Assembly: GCF_000382345.1 (NCBI RefSeq)
Contig: NZ_KB908117.1
Span: 1-58,510, forward strand
Direction: 5' to 3'
DNA from: Massilia niastensis DSM 21313
GTDB taxonomy: Bacteria; Pseudomonadota; Gammaproteobacteria; Burkholderiales; Burkholderiaceae_D
Length of the DNA: 58,510 nucleotides
The translations under genes were made by a program, and so were the position numbers. The notes beneath the pieces are model-generated. The model did not search any database, had not been told where the DNA came from, and saw only the letters and a list, made by a program, of their open reading frames with translations. How positions within the stretch are numbered: the stretch's first letter is position 1; every line of letters starts with the position of its first letter. Positions 36,410 to 45,531 of the stretch are shown in pieces.

Positions 36410-36748
36410 AGCAGGCCAGACAGTCGCTGGCTGGCACTTTCGGGTGTCGGCGGGAGGAAGGTCCGGACTCCACAGAGCGGGGTGACGGTTAACGGCCGTC
36501 CGCTGAAAGCCTTCCGGCGCAAGCCGGGGGTATAAGGCGAGGAATAGGGCCACAGAGACGAGCGTATTCAGTTACGGTGAAACGCGGTAACCTCCACCTG
36601 GAGCAATTCCAAATAGGCACGCGTTGATGTTGCTCGCGGAGCGTGCGGGTAGGAAGCTTGAGCGCAGGAGTAATCCTGCGCCTAGAGGAATGGCTGTCCA
36701 AGCGGGTAACCGCTACACAGAATCCGGCCTATCGGCCTGCTTTACTTG
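36408..36748 (+). ncRNA. rnpB: RNase P RNA, bacterial type A
   Basis: This is the catalytic RNA that cuts the 5' leader from tRNA precursors. The 5' end 'gaagcaggccagacagtcgc' is close to E. coli M1 RNA. The conserved core 'gaggaaggtccggactcc', the 'ggtgaaacgcggtaacctcc' block, 'tagaggaatggctgtcca' and 'acagaatccggcctatcggc' follow in order. P1 pairs the start (gaagcaggcc) with 'ggcctgcttt' at the end. Total about 340 nt, slightly shorter than M1. The 5' end overlaps the stop of the preceding gene. Reading frames through this region are not real genes. Confidence 0.95.
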
Positions 36749-36769
36749 AATTCCCGGCGGCGTCAGAAT

Positions 36770-36815
36770 CTATCTCGGTAGGCACGCCAGCAGCGACTCC
36801 CGCCTGTCGAGATAG
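36770..36815 (+). promoter_or_regulatory. Inverted repeat between rnpB and glpK
   Basis: ctatctcg (36770-36777) and cgagatag (36808-36815) are exact inverse copies with a 30-nt loop, ending 25 nt before the glpK start. It could be a leader hairpin or an operator. Confidence 0.35.
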
Positions 36816-36840
36816 GTTCCTAGTGCCCGGAGGGACAACG

Positions 36841-38331
<1,491 letters not shown>

Positions 38332-38397
38332 GTCCGGCGAATCTGCTATGGTTGGGCAGCGCCCGGATGGCGGCGCGACCGATGGAGGACGCGCGCG

Positions 38398-38961
38398 ATG
38401 TATTTCGACATCCCTGCAGTGGGCCTGGCACCTTACCTGACCTTGCTCGGCATTACCCTGCTGGCCGCCGCCTTGCCGATGCTGCTGGCCCGCAAGAAGT
38501 CGCTCAAGGCCAACCTGAGGAATGGCGCCACGGCCGGCGCGCTGGTGTTGCCCGTGACCCTGCTGCTGGGGATGGGCGTGACCAGCAACTCCCTCATCGT
38601 GCAGGATGGCCAGGTCCAGGTGCGCGCCAGCTACTTCTACGAATATGCGCGCGACATCGCCGAGTTCGACCTGGCGCGCGCGCGCCACGGCAGCTATGCG
38701 TCGATCGCGCCGGCGCGGATCGGTTTGCGCGACAACGGCATCCAGCTGCCCGGCTATGCGGCGGGGCGCTTCACGGCCGAAGACCGGCAGCCGCTGTTCG
38801 TGGCCCTGACCAGCACGGACAAGGTGGTCTATCTGCCGGCAAGGAAGGGGCAATCGCTGCTGGTGAGCGTCGACGATGCCGAGCACCTGCTCGAGACGCT
38901 GCATCGGCGGGCGGCCCTCGACCGGGCGGCGGCGCCCCTCCGGCTCAGCAGCAAGGACTGA
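38398..38961 (+). CDS. Small membrane protein with PH-like domain
   Basis: 187 aa. Two helices (about 12-31 and 43-60), then an outer or cytosolic beta-rich domain ('SLIVQDGQVQVRASYF', 'GLRDNGIQLPGYAAGRF', 'KVVYLPARKGQSLLVSVDD', 'HLLETLH') with the strand pattern of bacterial PH domains. Good 'ggagga' site. Function not known; the layout recalls the C-terminal part of the protein encoded at 35192-36409. It faces the convergent AAA gene. Confidence 0.65.
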   Translation: MYFDIPAVGLAPYLTLLGITLLAAALPMLLARKKSLKANLRNGATAGALVLPVTLLLGMGVTSNSLIVQDGQVQVRASYFYEYARDIAEFDLARARHGSYASIAPARIGLRDNGIQLPGYAAGRFTAEDRQPLFVALTSTDKVVYLPARKGQSLLVSVDDAEHLLETLHRRAALDRAAAPLRLSSKD

Positions 38962-38972
38962 GCGGAAGCCGG

Positions 38973-39923
38973 TCAGAACCCGATGCGCGACTTGCCCGGC
39001 AGCGGGCGCAGGCGGATGTCTTCGACCGTAATGTGGCTGCGGCCATCCGCCACCGCATAGCCGAGGCTGTCGAGCAGGGTCTTGCGCAGGTCGCGCGGCG
39101 AGACCGGGGCCAGTTTGTCGAGCACGCTCTCCGCCAGCCGGTCGTCGAAACCGCCCAGGTTCAGTTCGGCCACCAGGGCCCGGACCATGCGCTGGGCGAT
39201 GCCGGCCGCCTGTTCCGGCGTGGGCTTCGGCACTTCGTACACCGCCATGCGGTTCAGGAGCGGAGAAGGAATGCCCTCGGTCGAATTCGCGGTGAGGACC
39301 CAGAAGATCTGGCTGGCGTCGAGGTCGACGTCGATGAATTCGTCGCGGAAGGCCTTCGAGGTTTCGGGCTCCAGCAACTGGTAGAGGGCGGCCAGCGGAT
39401 CGGACTGGCTCGAACCGGTGGCCTTTTCCACTTCGTCGAGCACCACCACCGGGTTGGCGTACTGGCCGCGCACCAGGCGTTCGGCCACCTTGCCGCACTT
39501 GGCGCCGCGCCAGCTGGCCGAGCTGCCGGTGATGACGAAGCCGGCCGACAGCGCATTCATGCTGATCAGCTCGCACTCGGTCTGCATCGCCTTCGCCAGG
39601 CGCTTGGCGAAATGGGTCTTGCCCACGCCGGGGCCGCCCAGCAGCAGGATGGGCATGACATTGAAGCCCTTGTCGCCGGCATGGGCCAGCCGCAGGTAGC
39701 GTGCCAGGTCGTCCAGCACTTCATCGAAATTGGGACACTCCTCGAACAGGGGATCGAGGGCCTCGATGGAAGAGGGGGTGGTGACGAAGCGCTCGGCTCC
39801 GGTTTCCAGCATGCGCTCGTAAAACGCTTCGAGCTCCGGGGAGCGGCCGCGATTGCGGTCGAGCGCTTCCTGGACTTCGATCAGGTCGTAGACCGCGCGG
39901 GTACGGGCGAGGGTGATGCTCAC
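38973..39923 (-). CDS. Stand-alone AAA+ ATPase related to the Lon ATPase module
   Basis: 316 aa. N-terminal helical part (1-80), Walker A 'LLGGPGVGKTHFAKRLAKAM', Walker B 'VVVLDEVEKA', sensor 1 'WVLTANS', Arg finger 'LLNRM', sensor 2 'SPRDLRKTLLDSL'. It has the Lon/HslU type core but no protease domain and no substrate-binding N domain. It may remodel proteins or act with an unlinked peptidase. It starts a minus-strand gene away from the dcw operon. Confidence 0.85.
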   Translation of the reverse strand: MSITLARTRAVYDLIEVQEALDRNRGRSPELEAFYERMLETGAERFVTTPSSIEALDPLFEECPNFDEVLDDLARYLRLAHAGDKGFNVMPILLLGGPGVGKTHFAKRLAKAMQTECELISMNALSAGFVITGSSASWRGAKCGKVAERLVRGQYANPVVVLDEVEKATGSSQSDPLAALYQLLEPETSKAFRDEFIDVDLDASQIFWVLTANSTEGIPSPLLNRMAVYEVPKPTPEQAAGIAQRMVRALVAELNLGGFDDRLAESVLDKLAPVSPRDLRKTLLDSLGYAVADGRSHITVEDIRLRPLPGKSRIGF

Positions 39924-40428
39924 GACTGTCTCCTTGGGAGGGGAACCTCGAAAAACCTACTGCGCGTTGCACTGTCGGCGGGGCCGCCGAGGCCTGCGAT
40001 GCTCGCTGTACTTCTCGTACAGCTGCGCTTCTCGGCCAACATTGCTGCCGCTCGCGACGGTTTTTCGAGCTTCCCACAAGCGGACACGAATCCGCCAGAC
40101 TAGCTCGTCCAATCGGCTGCGCCAGCCTGCCGGGCGAGCCAAAGGCAGGTGGGTCATCGCCTTGGGTTCATCCTAACTCGTCCTGAAGGGAGCTGCAATT
40201 GTAAGTATTGCAATTGTGCGCCGGACCAGTTGTTTCTGTGCGTCAATTTCCGCGTAACTATTGATATTGCTCAAACAGAAACATCGTCTGTACAACTCAG
40301 GCGCCACCTGCACTTCCTTGCCTAAGTGCCTAATTTTACGAGACATTTTGGCATTACATGCCCACAACACCTGTTGCTAAGTCATTGGTTTCATTAGCAA
40401 ATTTCGACTTTGGCAAGTGTGAATTCGC
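39924..40428. other. Gene-free AT-richer stretch before the dcw operon
   Basis: I find no convincing gene. It contains two direct copies of tgcaattg (40194-40201 and 40209-40216) and is visibly richer in A and T than its surroundings from about 40190. It should include the promoter of the AAA gene. Confidence 0.5.
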
Positions 40429-40457
40429 TTGACCGTCAACATTGCTTCCACTAAAGT
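40429..40457 (+). promoter_or_regulatory. Sigma-70 promoter of mraZ (dcw operon)
   Basis: -35 TTGACC (40429-40434), 17-nt spacer, -10 TAAAGT (40452-40457). The last base of the -10 is the first base of the MraZ repeat array. Confidence 0.7.
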
Positions 40458-40491
40458 GGGAAACAGTGTGAAAAAGTGTCGATTTGTGGGA
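40457..40491 (+). promoter_or_regulatory. MraZ operator: four direct repeats with 10-bp period
   Basis: TGGGA, TGTGA, TGTCG and TGGGA begin at 40457, 40467, 40477 and 40487, each separated by 5 nt. MraZ is known to bind TGGGN repeats with 5-nt spacers upstream of its own gene. The first and last repeats match exactly, the inner two partly. Confidence 0.8.
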
Positions 40492-40555
40492 GGAAATCCC
40501 GTTTTTTGGCGCCTAAAAACAGAACATTCGAAACTCTCCAAAGCTAGGTAAATAC

Positions 40556-40984
40556 GTGTTTCAGGGCGCGTCAGCGATTAATCTCGATGCAAAAGGGCGG
40601 ATGTCAATACCCGCCAAGCATCGCGACGCCCTCACGCAACAATGTGAAGGCCGTATGACGCTTACCAAACATCCACACGGTTGCCTGCTTTTTTTTCCCC
40701 GACCCGTCTGGGAAGAACACCGCAAGCAGATTGCGGCGTGGCCGATGTCCGCGCGCGCGTGGCAGCGCATTTTCCTCGGGAACGCCTGCGATGTCGAGCT
40801 GGACAGCGCCGGCCGGGTACTCATTTCGCCCGAGCTGCGCACTGCCGTCGGGCTCGACAAGGAAGTGATGATGCTCGGCATGGGCACCCACTTCGAAATC
40901 TGGAATGCCGCCAAGCTGGCCGAGGACGAGGCCGAAGCCGTCTCTGGTGGCATGCCCGATGTCCTTTCCAATTTCTCCTTCTGA
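40556..40984 (+). CDS. mraZ: Transcriptional regulator MraZ
   Basis: 142 aa with two SpoVT-AbrB DNA-binding halves: 'LDAKGRMSIPAKHRDAL' (about 10-26) and 'LDSAGRVLISPELRTAVGL' (about 80-99). It represses the dcw operon by binding the repeats upstream. GTG start with 'aggta' nearby. First gene of the division and cell wall operon. Confidence 0.95.
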   Translation: MFQGASAINLDAKGRMSIPAKHRDALTQQCEGRMTLTKHPHGCLLFFPRPVWEEHRKQIAAWPMSARAWQRIFLGNACDVELDSAGRVLISPELRTAVGLDKEVMMLGMGTHFEIWNAAKLAEDEAEAVSGGMPDVLSNFSF

Positions 40985-40991
40985 GGCGCCG

Positions 40992-41954
40992 ATGACGGAA
41001 ACTCTCACGGTGCCCGGATTCCAGCATCGAACGGTACTGCTGGATGAAGCAGTCGACGCGCTCAACCTCGAGGGCGCGCGTGCCTCCGGTACTTATATAG
41101 ATGGCACCTTCGGCCGCGGCGGCCACAGCCGGCTGCTGCTGTCGCGCCTGAGCGACAGCGGCCGCCTGTTCGCGTTCGACAAGGATCCGCAGGCGATCGC
41201 CACTGCGGAGGCCGTCGGCGACCCCCGTTTTGCCATTGTGCATGACAGTTTCGCCACGATGCACGACGCGCTGGCCGCGCGCGGCGTCAATCAGGTCGAT
41301 GGAATCCTCCTCGACCTCGGTATCTCGTCGCCCCAGGTGGACGACGCCAGCCGCGGTTTCAGCTTCCGCCAGGACGGCCCGCTCGACATGCGCATGGATA
41401 CCACGCGCGGCATGTCGGCGGCGGAATGGATCGCAACCGCACCGGAACAACAACTTGAAAAGGTCATTCGCGATTATGGAGAAGAACGGTATGCTTTTCA
41501 GATTGCAAAGGCGATTGTTGCTCGCCGCGCAATCGAGCCAATTTCAGGCACACGACAGCTTGCCGCAATCGTGGCAGACGCGGTCAAGACCAGGGAAAAG
41601 GGCAAGGATCCGGCAACCAGGACCTTTCAGGCTGTCCGGATTTTCATCAATAAAGAGCTTGAGGACCTCGAGGCAGGTCTGAGCGCCGCCTATGCCATGC
41701 TGGCGCCGGGTGCGCGCATGTCGGTGATCAGCTTCCACTCGCTCGAGGACCGGATGGTGAAGCAGTTCTTCGCCTCCAAGGTCAAGGTCGCCCAGCCCGA
41801 CCGCCGCCTGCCGATCCGCGCCGTCGACCTGCCGCAGCCGCTGATGAAGCTGATCGCCAAGATCAAGCCGTCGGACGAGGAAGTCGATGCCAATCCGCGC
41901 GCCCGTTCGGCGGTGCTGCGCGTGGCCGAGCGCCTGCCCGGAGAGGCTGCATGA
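40992..41954 (+). CDS. rsmH: 16S rRNA m4C1402 methyltransferase RsmH (MraW)
   Basis: 320 aa. SAM-binding 'YIDGTFGRGGHSRLLL', 'LFAFDKDPQAI', 'GILLDLGISSPQVDDASRGF', 'DMRMDTTRG' and the late 'VISFHSLEDRMVKQFF'. It methylates N4 of C1402 in 16S rRNA. It starts 7 nt after mraZ; the frame open further upstream lies within mraZ. Confidence 0.95.
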   Translation: MTETLTVPGFQHRTVLLDEAVDALNLEGARASGTYIDGTFGRGGHSRLLLSRLSDSGRLFAFDKDPQAIATAEAVGDPRFAIVHDSFATMHDALAARGVNQVDGILLDLGISSPQVDDASRGFSFRQDGPLDMRMDTTRGMSAAEWIATAPEQQLEKVIRDYGEERYAFQIAKAIVARRAIEPISGTRQLAAIVADAVKTREKGKDPATRTFQAVRIFINKELEDLEAGLSAAYAMLAPGARMSVISFHSLEDRMVKQFFASKVKVAQPDRRLPIRAVDLPQPLMKLIAKIKPSDEEVDANPRARSAVLRVAERLPGEAA

Positions 41955-42223
41955 GCAGTAAGCTGAATATCCTGCTGGCCGCGCTGCTGGTCGGGTGCGC
42001 CTTGTCGGTCGTGAACGCGCGCTACCAGGCGCGCCACCTCCTGATCGAACTGGAGCGCCTGACGCAGCAGTCGCGCCAGCTCGATATCGACTGGGCCCAG
42101 CTCCAGCTCGACCAGTCGACCCTGGGCAAGAACGAACGTATCGAATCACGCGCACGCACGGAACTGAACATGACGCCGTTGACCCCGGCCCGTACCCAAT
42201 ACCTGACGGAAGGCGGTCGATGA
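41951..42223 (+). CDS. ftsL: Cell division protein FtsL
   Basis: 90 aa bitopic protein: short cytosolic end, one membrane helix ('LNILLAALLVGCALSVVNA'), then a coiled coil ('LLIELERLTQQSRQLDIDW') facing the periplasm. It works with FtsB and FtsQ to activate FtsWI. Overlaps rsmH and ftsI by 4 nt each (ATGA). Confidence 0.93.
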   Translation: MSSKLNILLAALLVGCALSVVNARYQARHLLIELERLTQQSRQLDIDWAQLQLDQSTLGKNERIESRARTELNMTPLTPARTQYLTEGGR

Positions 42224-43995
42224 CCCGCGGCGCCAAGGCAGGCGGCGCGCGCGTCGCTGCATCGAAGGGCGTGGCTTTTTCGAAAAGCCCGCTGCTGGCC
42301 GTGCGCCTGCCGGACTGGCGTTCGCGCCTGGTCCTGTTCGTGCTGTTCGCCGCCTTCGCGGCGCTCGGCGTGCGCGCCATGTGGCTGCAGGGCATGTCGA
42401 CCCAGTTCCTGCAAAAGCAGGGCAAGAGCCGCTACGAGCGCACGCTCGAACTGCCGGCCTTCCGCGGCCGCATCCTCGACCGCAACGGCGAGGTGCTGGC
42501 CTCCTCGCTGCCGGTCAAGGCCGTGTGGGCGATCCCCGAGGACGTGCTCAAGGCGCCGCCGGAAAAGATTCAAGAGCTGGCGCGCCTGCTCGAGATGCCC
42601 GAGACCGACCTGCGCAAGAAGCTCGACTCCGACCGCACCTTCGTCTACCTGAAGCGCCAGGTCGAGATGCCGGTCATCGCCCGGATCGAGAAGCTCAAGA
42701 TCGACGGCATCGACACCCGCAAGGAATACAAGCGCTTCTACCCGCAGGGCGAAGTGATGACCCACCTGGTGGGCTTCACCAACGTCGAGGACAAGGGCCA
42801 GGAGGGCATGGAGCTGCAGTACCAGAAGGAGCTGATGGGCGTGCCGGGCAGCCGCCGCGTGATCAAGGACCGCCTGGGACACATCGCGGAAGACCTGGGC
42901 ATGTTCCGCGAACCGCACCAGGGCAAGGACCTGGTGCTGTCGGTCGACAGCAAGCTGCAGTACATCGCCTTCACCAGCATCAAGAACGCGGTCGAGAAGT
43001 TCGAGGCCAAGGCCGGCGCCGCCGTGGTGCTGGACGTGAAGACCGGCGAAGTGCTGGCGCTGGCGAACTACCCGACCTACAACCCGAACGACCGCTCCAA
43101 GCTGACCGGCGAGCAGCTGCGCAACCGCGTGATCACCGACACCTTCGAGCCGGGTTCCACGATCAAGCCGATCACCGTCGCGCTCGGGCTCGAGACCAGG
43201 CGCATCACGCCCGAGACGGTGTGGGACGTCTCGCCCGGCTACACCATCATCGGCGGGCGCCGCATCCGCGACACCCACAACTACGGGATCCAGACGACCG
43301 GCGGCCTGATCCAGAAATCGTCGAACATCGGCATGACCAGGATCGCCGCGATGATCCCGCAGCAGGAGATGTGGGAGATCTATACCAAGGTCGGCTTCGG
43401 CCAGGCGCCGCGCTTCGGCTTCCCGGGCGCCGCCGCCGGCCGCGTGCGTCCCTGGAAGTCGTGGAAACCGATCGAATACGCGAACATGTCCTTCGGCCAC
43501 GGCCTGTCGGTGTCGCTGCTGCAGCTGGCGCGTTCGTACATGATCTTCGCCCGCAACGGCGACATCATCCCGCTGTCCTTCACCAAGGTGGACGAGGAGC
43601 CGATCGGCCAGCAGGTGATCTCGCCGAAGACCGCGGCCCAGGTGCGCACCATGCTCGAATCCGTGGTCAGCCCGCAAGGCACCGCGTCCAAGGCGCAGGT
43701 GGCCGGCTACCGCATCGGCGGCAAGACCGGCACCGCGGAAAAGATCGTCAACGGCCGCTATTCGCGGACCAATAACATCGGCTACTTCGCCGGCATCGCG
43801 CCGATGTCGCAGCCGCGCTTCATCATCGCCGTCATGGTCGACGACCCGAGCGGGCCGCTGCGAACCGGCGGCAGCGTCGCCGCGCCGACCGCCGCCGACC
43901 TGGCGTCGAGCGCGCTGCGGGCCGCGAACGTACCGCCCGACTCCTCGGTCACCGACATCATCATTCCGGAAAATCCCCTAGAGGAGAGCATGTGA
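42220..43995 (+). CDS. ftsI: Septal peptidoglycan transpeptidase FtsI (PBP3)
   Basis: 591 aa. N-terminal membrane anchor (about 33-52), class B PBP pedestal ('GRILDRNGEVLASS'), and transpeptidase domain with SxxK ('EPGSTIKPI'), SxN ('QKSSNIGM') and KTG ('GGKTGTAEK'). It cross-links septal wall together with FtsW. Overlaps ftsL by 4 nt. Longer upstream frame rejected since it lies in ftsL. Confidence 0.95.
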   Translation: MTRGAKAGGARVAASKGVAFSKSPLLAVRLPDWRSRLVLFVLFAAFAALGVRAMWLQGMSTQFLQKQGKSRYERTLELPAFRGRILDRNGEVLASSLPVKAVWAIPEDVLKAPPEKIQELARLLEMPETDLRKKLDSDRTFVYLKRQVEMPVIARIEKLKIDGIDTRKEYKRFYPQGEVMTHLVGFTNVEDKGQEGMELQYQKELMGVPGSRRVIKDRLGHIAEDLGMFREPHQGKDLVLSVDSKLQYIAFTSIKNAVEKFEAKAGAAVVLDVKTGEVLALANYPTYNPNDRSKLTGEQLRNRVITDTFEPGSTIKPITVALGLETRRITPETVWDVSPGYTIIGGRRIRDTHNYGIQTTGGLIQKSSNIGMTRIAAMIPQQEMWEIYTKVGFGQAPRFGFPGAAAGRVRPWKSWKPIEYANMSFGHGLSVSLLQLARSYMIFARNGDIIPLSFTKVDEEPIGQQVISPKTAAQVRTMLESVVSPQGTASKAQVAGYRIGGKTGTAEKIVNGRYSRTNNIGYFAGIAPMSQPRFIIAVMVDDPSGPLRTGGSVAAPTAADLASSALRAANVPPDSSVTDIIIPENPLEESM

Positions 43996-45530
43996 TGGCC
44001 CTGAGCCTGAACGACATCTGCCAGTGGATCCGCGCCGCCGCACCAGGCGGCCGTCTCGTTTCGGACTCCCGCCGCGTCGCCAGGGGCGACGTGTTCTTCG
44101 CCTATCCGGGCGAGGCCGCGGACGGTCGCAACTACATCGGCGCGGCGGTGGCCGCCGGCGCCGCGGCAGTGGTCTACGAAGAAAATGGTTATTCCTGGGA
44201 CGAGGCGCTGGCAGTGCCGCGCCTGGCCGTTCCCGAGCTGAAGAAGAATGCGGGCCCGATCGCCCACGCCCTGCTCGGCCAGCCGGACAGCGGCATGTTC
44301 ACCGTCGCCGTCACCGGCACCAACGGCAAGACCTCGTGCGCGGTGTGGACCGGCCAGGCGCTGGCGCGCCTCGGCGAGACCGCGGCCGTGATCGGCACGC
44401 TCGGCGTCGGCCTGGTCAAGGGCAAGGCCGAACCGGCTTTCGACGCCACCGGCTACACCACCCCCGACGCGGTGCTGCTGGCGCAGAAGCTGGCCGACCT
44501 GCGCAAGGCCGGCGCCACCTCGCTGGCGATCGAAGCCTCGTCGATCGGCCTGGTCCAGGACCGCGCCGCCGGCATGCATTTCGACGCCGCGATCTTCACC
44601 AACCTGACCCGCGACCACCTCGACTTCCATGGCGACATGGAGGCCTACGAGGCGGCCAAGGTCAAGCTGTTCGAATGGGAAGGCCTGAAGACGGCCATCG
44701 TCAACCTCGACGATCCGGCCGGCCAGCGCCTGGTGGCGCACCTGCGCGCCAGCTTCCCGGCGCTGTCCGTGACCGGCTACACCCTCAAGGGCGCGGCGGA
44801 GCAGCCGGCCATCGAAGGCGTGGCCATCCTGCGTGCGAGCGGCATGCGCAGCCGGCATGCCGGCACCGAATTCCAGGTCGATACGCCAGGCGGCGGCGCC
44901 ACCCTCAAGACCCGGCTGGTGGGCCACTACAACGTCAGCAATGCGCTGGCGGTGCTGGGCGCGCTGCTGGCCAAGGGCGTGGCGCTGAAGAGCGCGGTCG
45001 AGGCCATCGAGGCGCTGGCGCCGGCCCCGGGCCGCATGCAGCAGATCGGCGGCCAGGACGCGCCGATGGTCGTGATCGACTACGCGCACACGCCGGATGC
45101 GCTGGAAAAGACGCTGGAAGCCTTGCGCCAGGTGGCCCTCGACCGCGGCGGCCAGCTGTGGTGCGTGTTCGGCTGCGGCGGCGACCGCGATCCGGGCAAG
45201 CGTCCTCAGATGGGCGAGATCGCGCAGGCGGCCGACCATGTGCTGGTCACCAGCGACAATCCGCGCAGCGAGGAGCCGTCGGCCATCATCGCCCAGATCG
45301 TCGCGGGCATGGACCCGAAGCATCCGCATTCGCGATGCCAGGCGGTCGAAGACCGCGCCGCGGCCATCCTGCTGGCCGTGAAGCAGGCCGCCAAACAGGA
45401 CGTGATCCTGCTGGCGGGGAAGGGCCATGAGCCGTACCAGGAAATCAAGGGACGGAAGATGCCGTTCTCGGACGCCGATCACGCCTCGCTGGCGCTGACG
45501 GCGCGCCTTACGATGTTGAGGACTCATTAA
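43995..45530 (+). CDS. murE: UDP-MurNAc-tripeptide synthetase MurE
   Basis: 511 aa. Mur ligase with ATP loop 'VTGTNGKTSCAVW' and the acceptor motif 'DNPRSEEP'; DNPR marks the enzyme that adds meso-diaminopimelate. 'gaggag' lies 8 nt before this ATG, which shares one base with the ftsI stop (TGATG). A GTG one codon earlier is a possible alternative. Confidence 0.95.
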   Translation: MALSLNDICQWIRAAAPGGRLVSDSRRVARGDVFFAYPGEAADGRNYIGAAVAAGAAAVVYEENGYSWDEALAVPRLAVPELKKNAGPIAHALLGQPDSGMFTVAVTGTNGKTSCAVWTGQALARLGETAAVIGTLGVGLVKGKAEPAFDATGYTTPDAVLLAQKLADLRKAGATSLAIEASSIGLVQDRAAGMHFDAAIFTNLTRDHLDFHGDMEAYEAAKVKLFEWEGLKTAIVNLDDPAGQRLVAHLRASFPALSVTGYTLKGAAEQPAIEGVAILRASGMRSRHAGTEFQVDTPGGGATLKTRLVGHYNVSNALAVLGALLAKGVALKSAVEAIEALAPAPGRMQQIGGQDAPMVVIDYAHTPDALEKTLEALRQVALDRGGQLWCVFGCGGDRDPGKRPQMGEIAQAADHVLVTSDNPRSEEPSAIIAQIVAGMDPKHPHSRCQAVEDRAAAILLAVKQAAKQDVILLAGKGHEPYQEIKGRKMPFSDADHASLALTARLTMLRTH

Positions 45531-45531
45531 G

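Noticed and set aside
36489..36840. Reading frames within rnpB, including an N-terminal extension of GlpK
   Set aside because: The region is RNase P RNA with all conserved blocks; GlpK starts after a good ribosome site at 36841.
40173..40370. 65-codon minus-strand frame in the gap before mraZ
   Set aside because: No ribosome site, no recognisable features and composition unlike the neighbours; not enough to call a gene.
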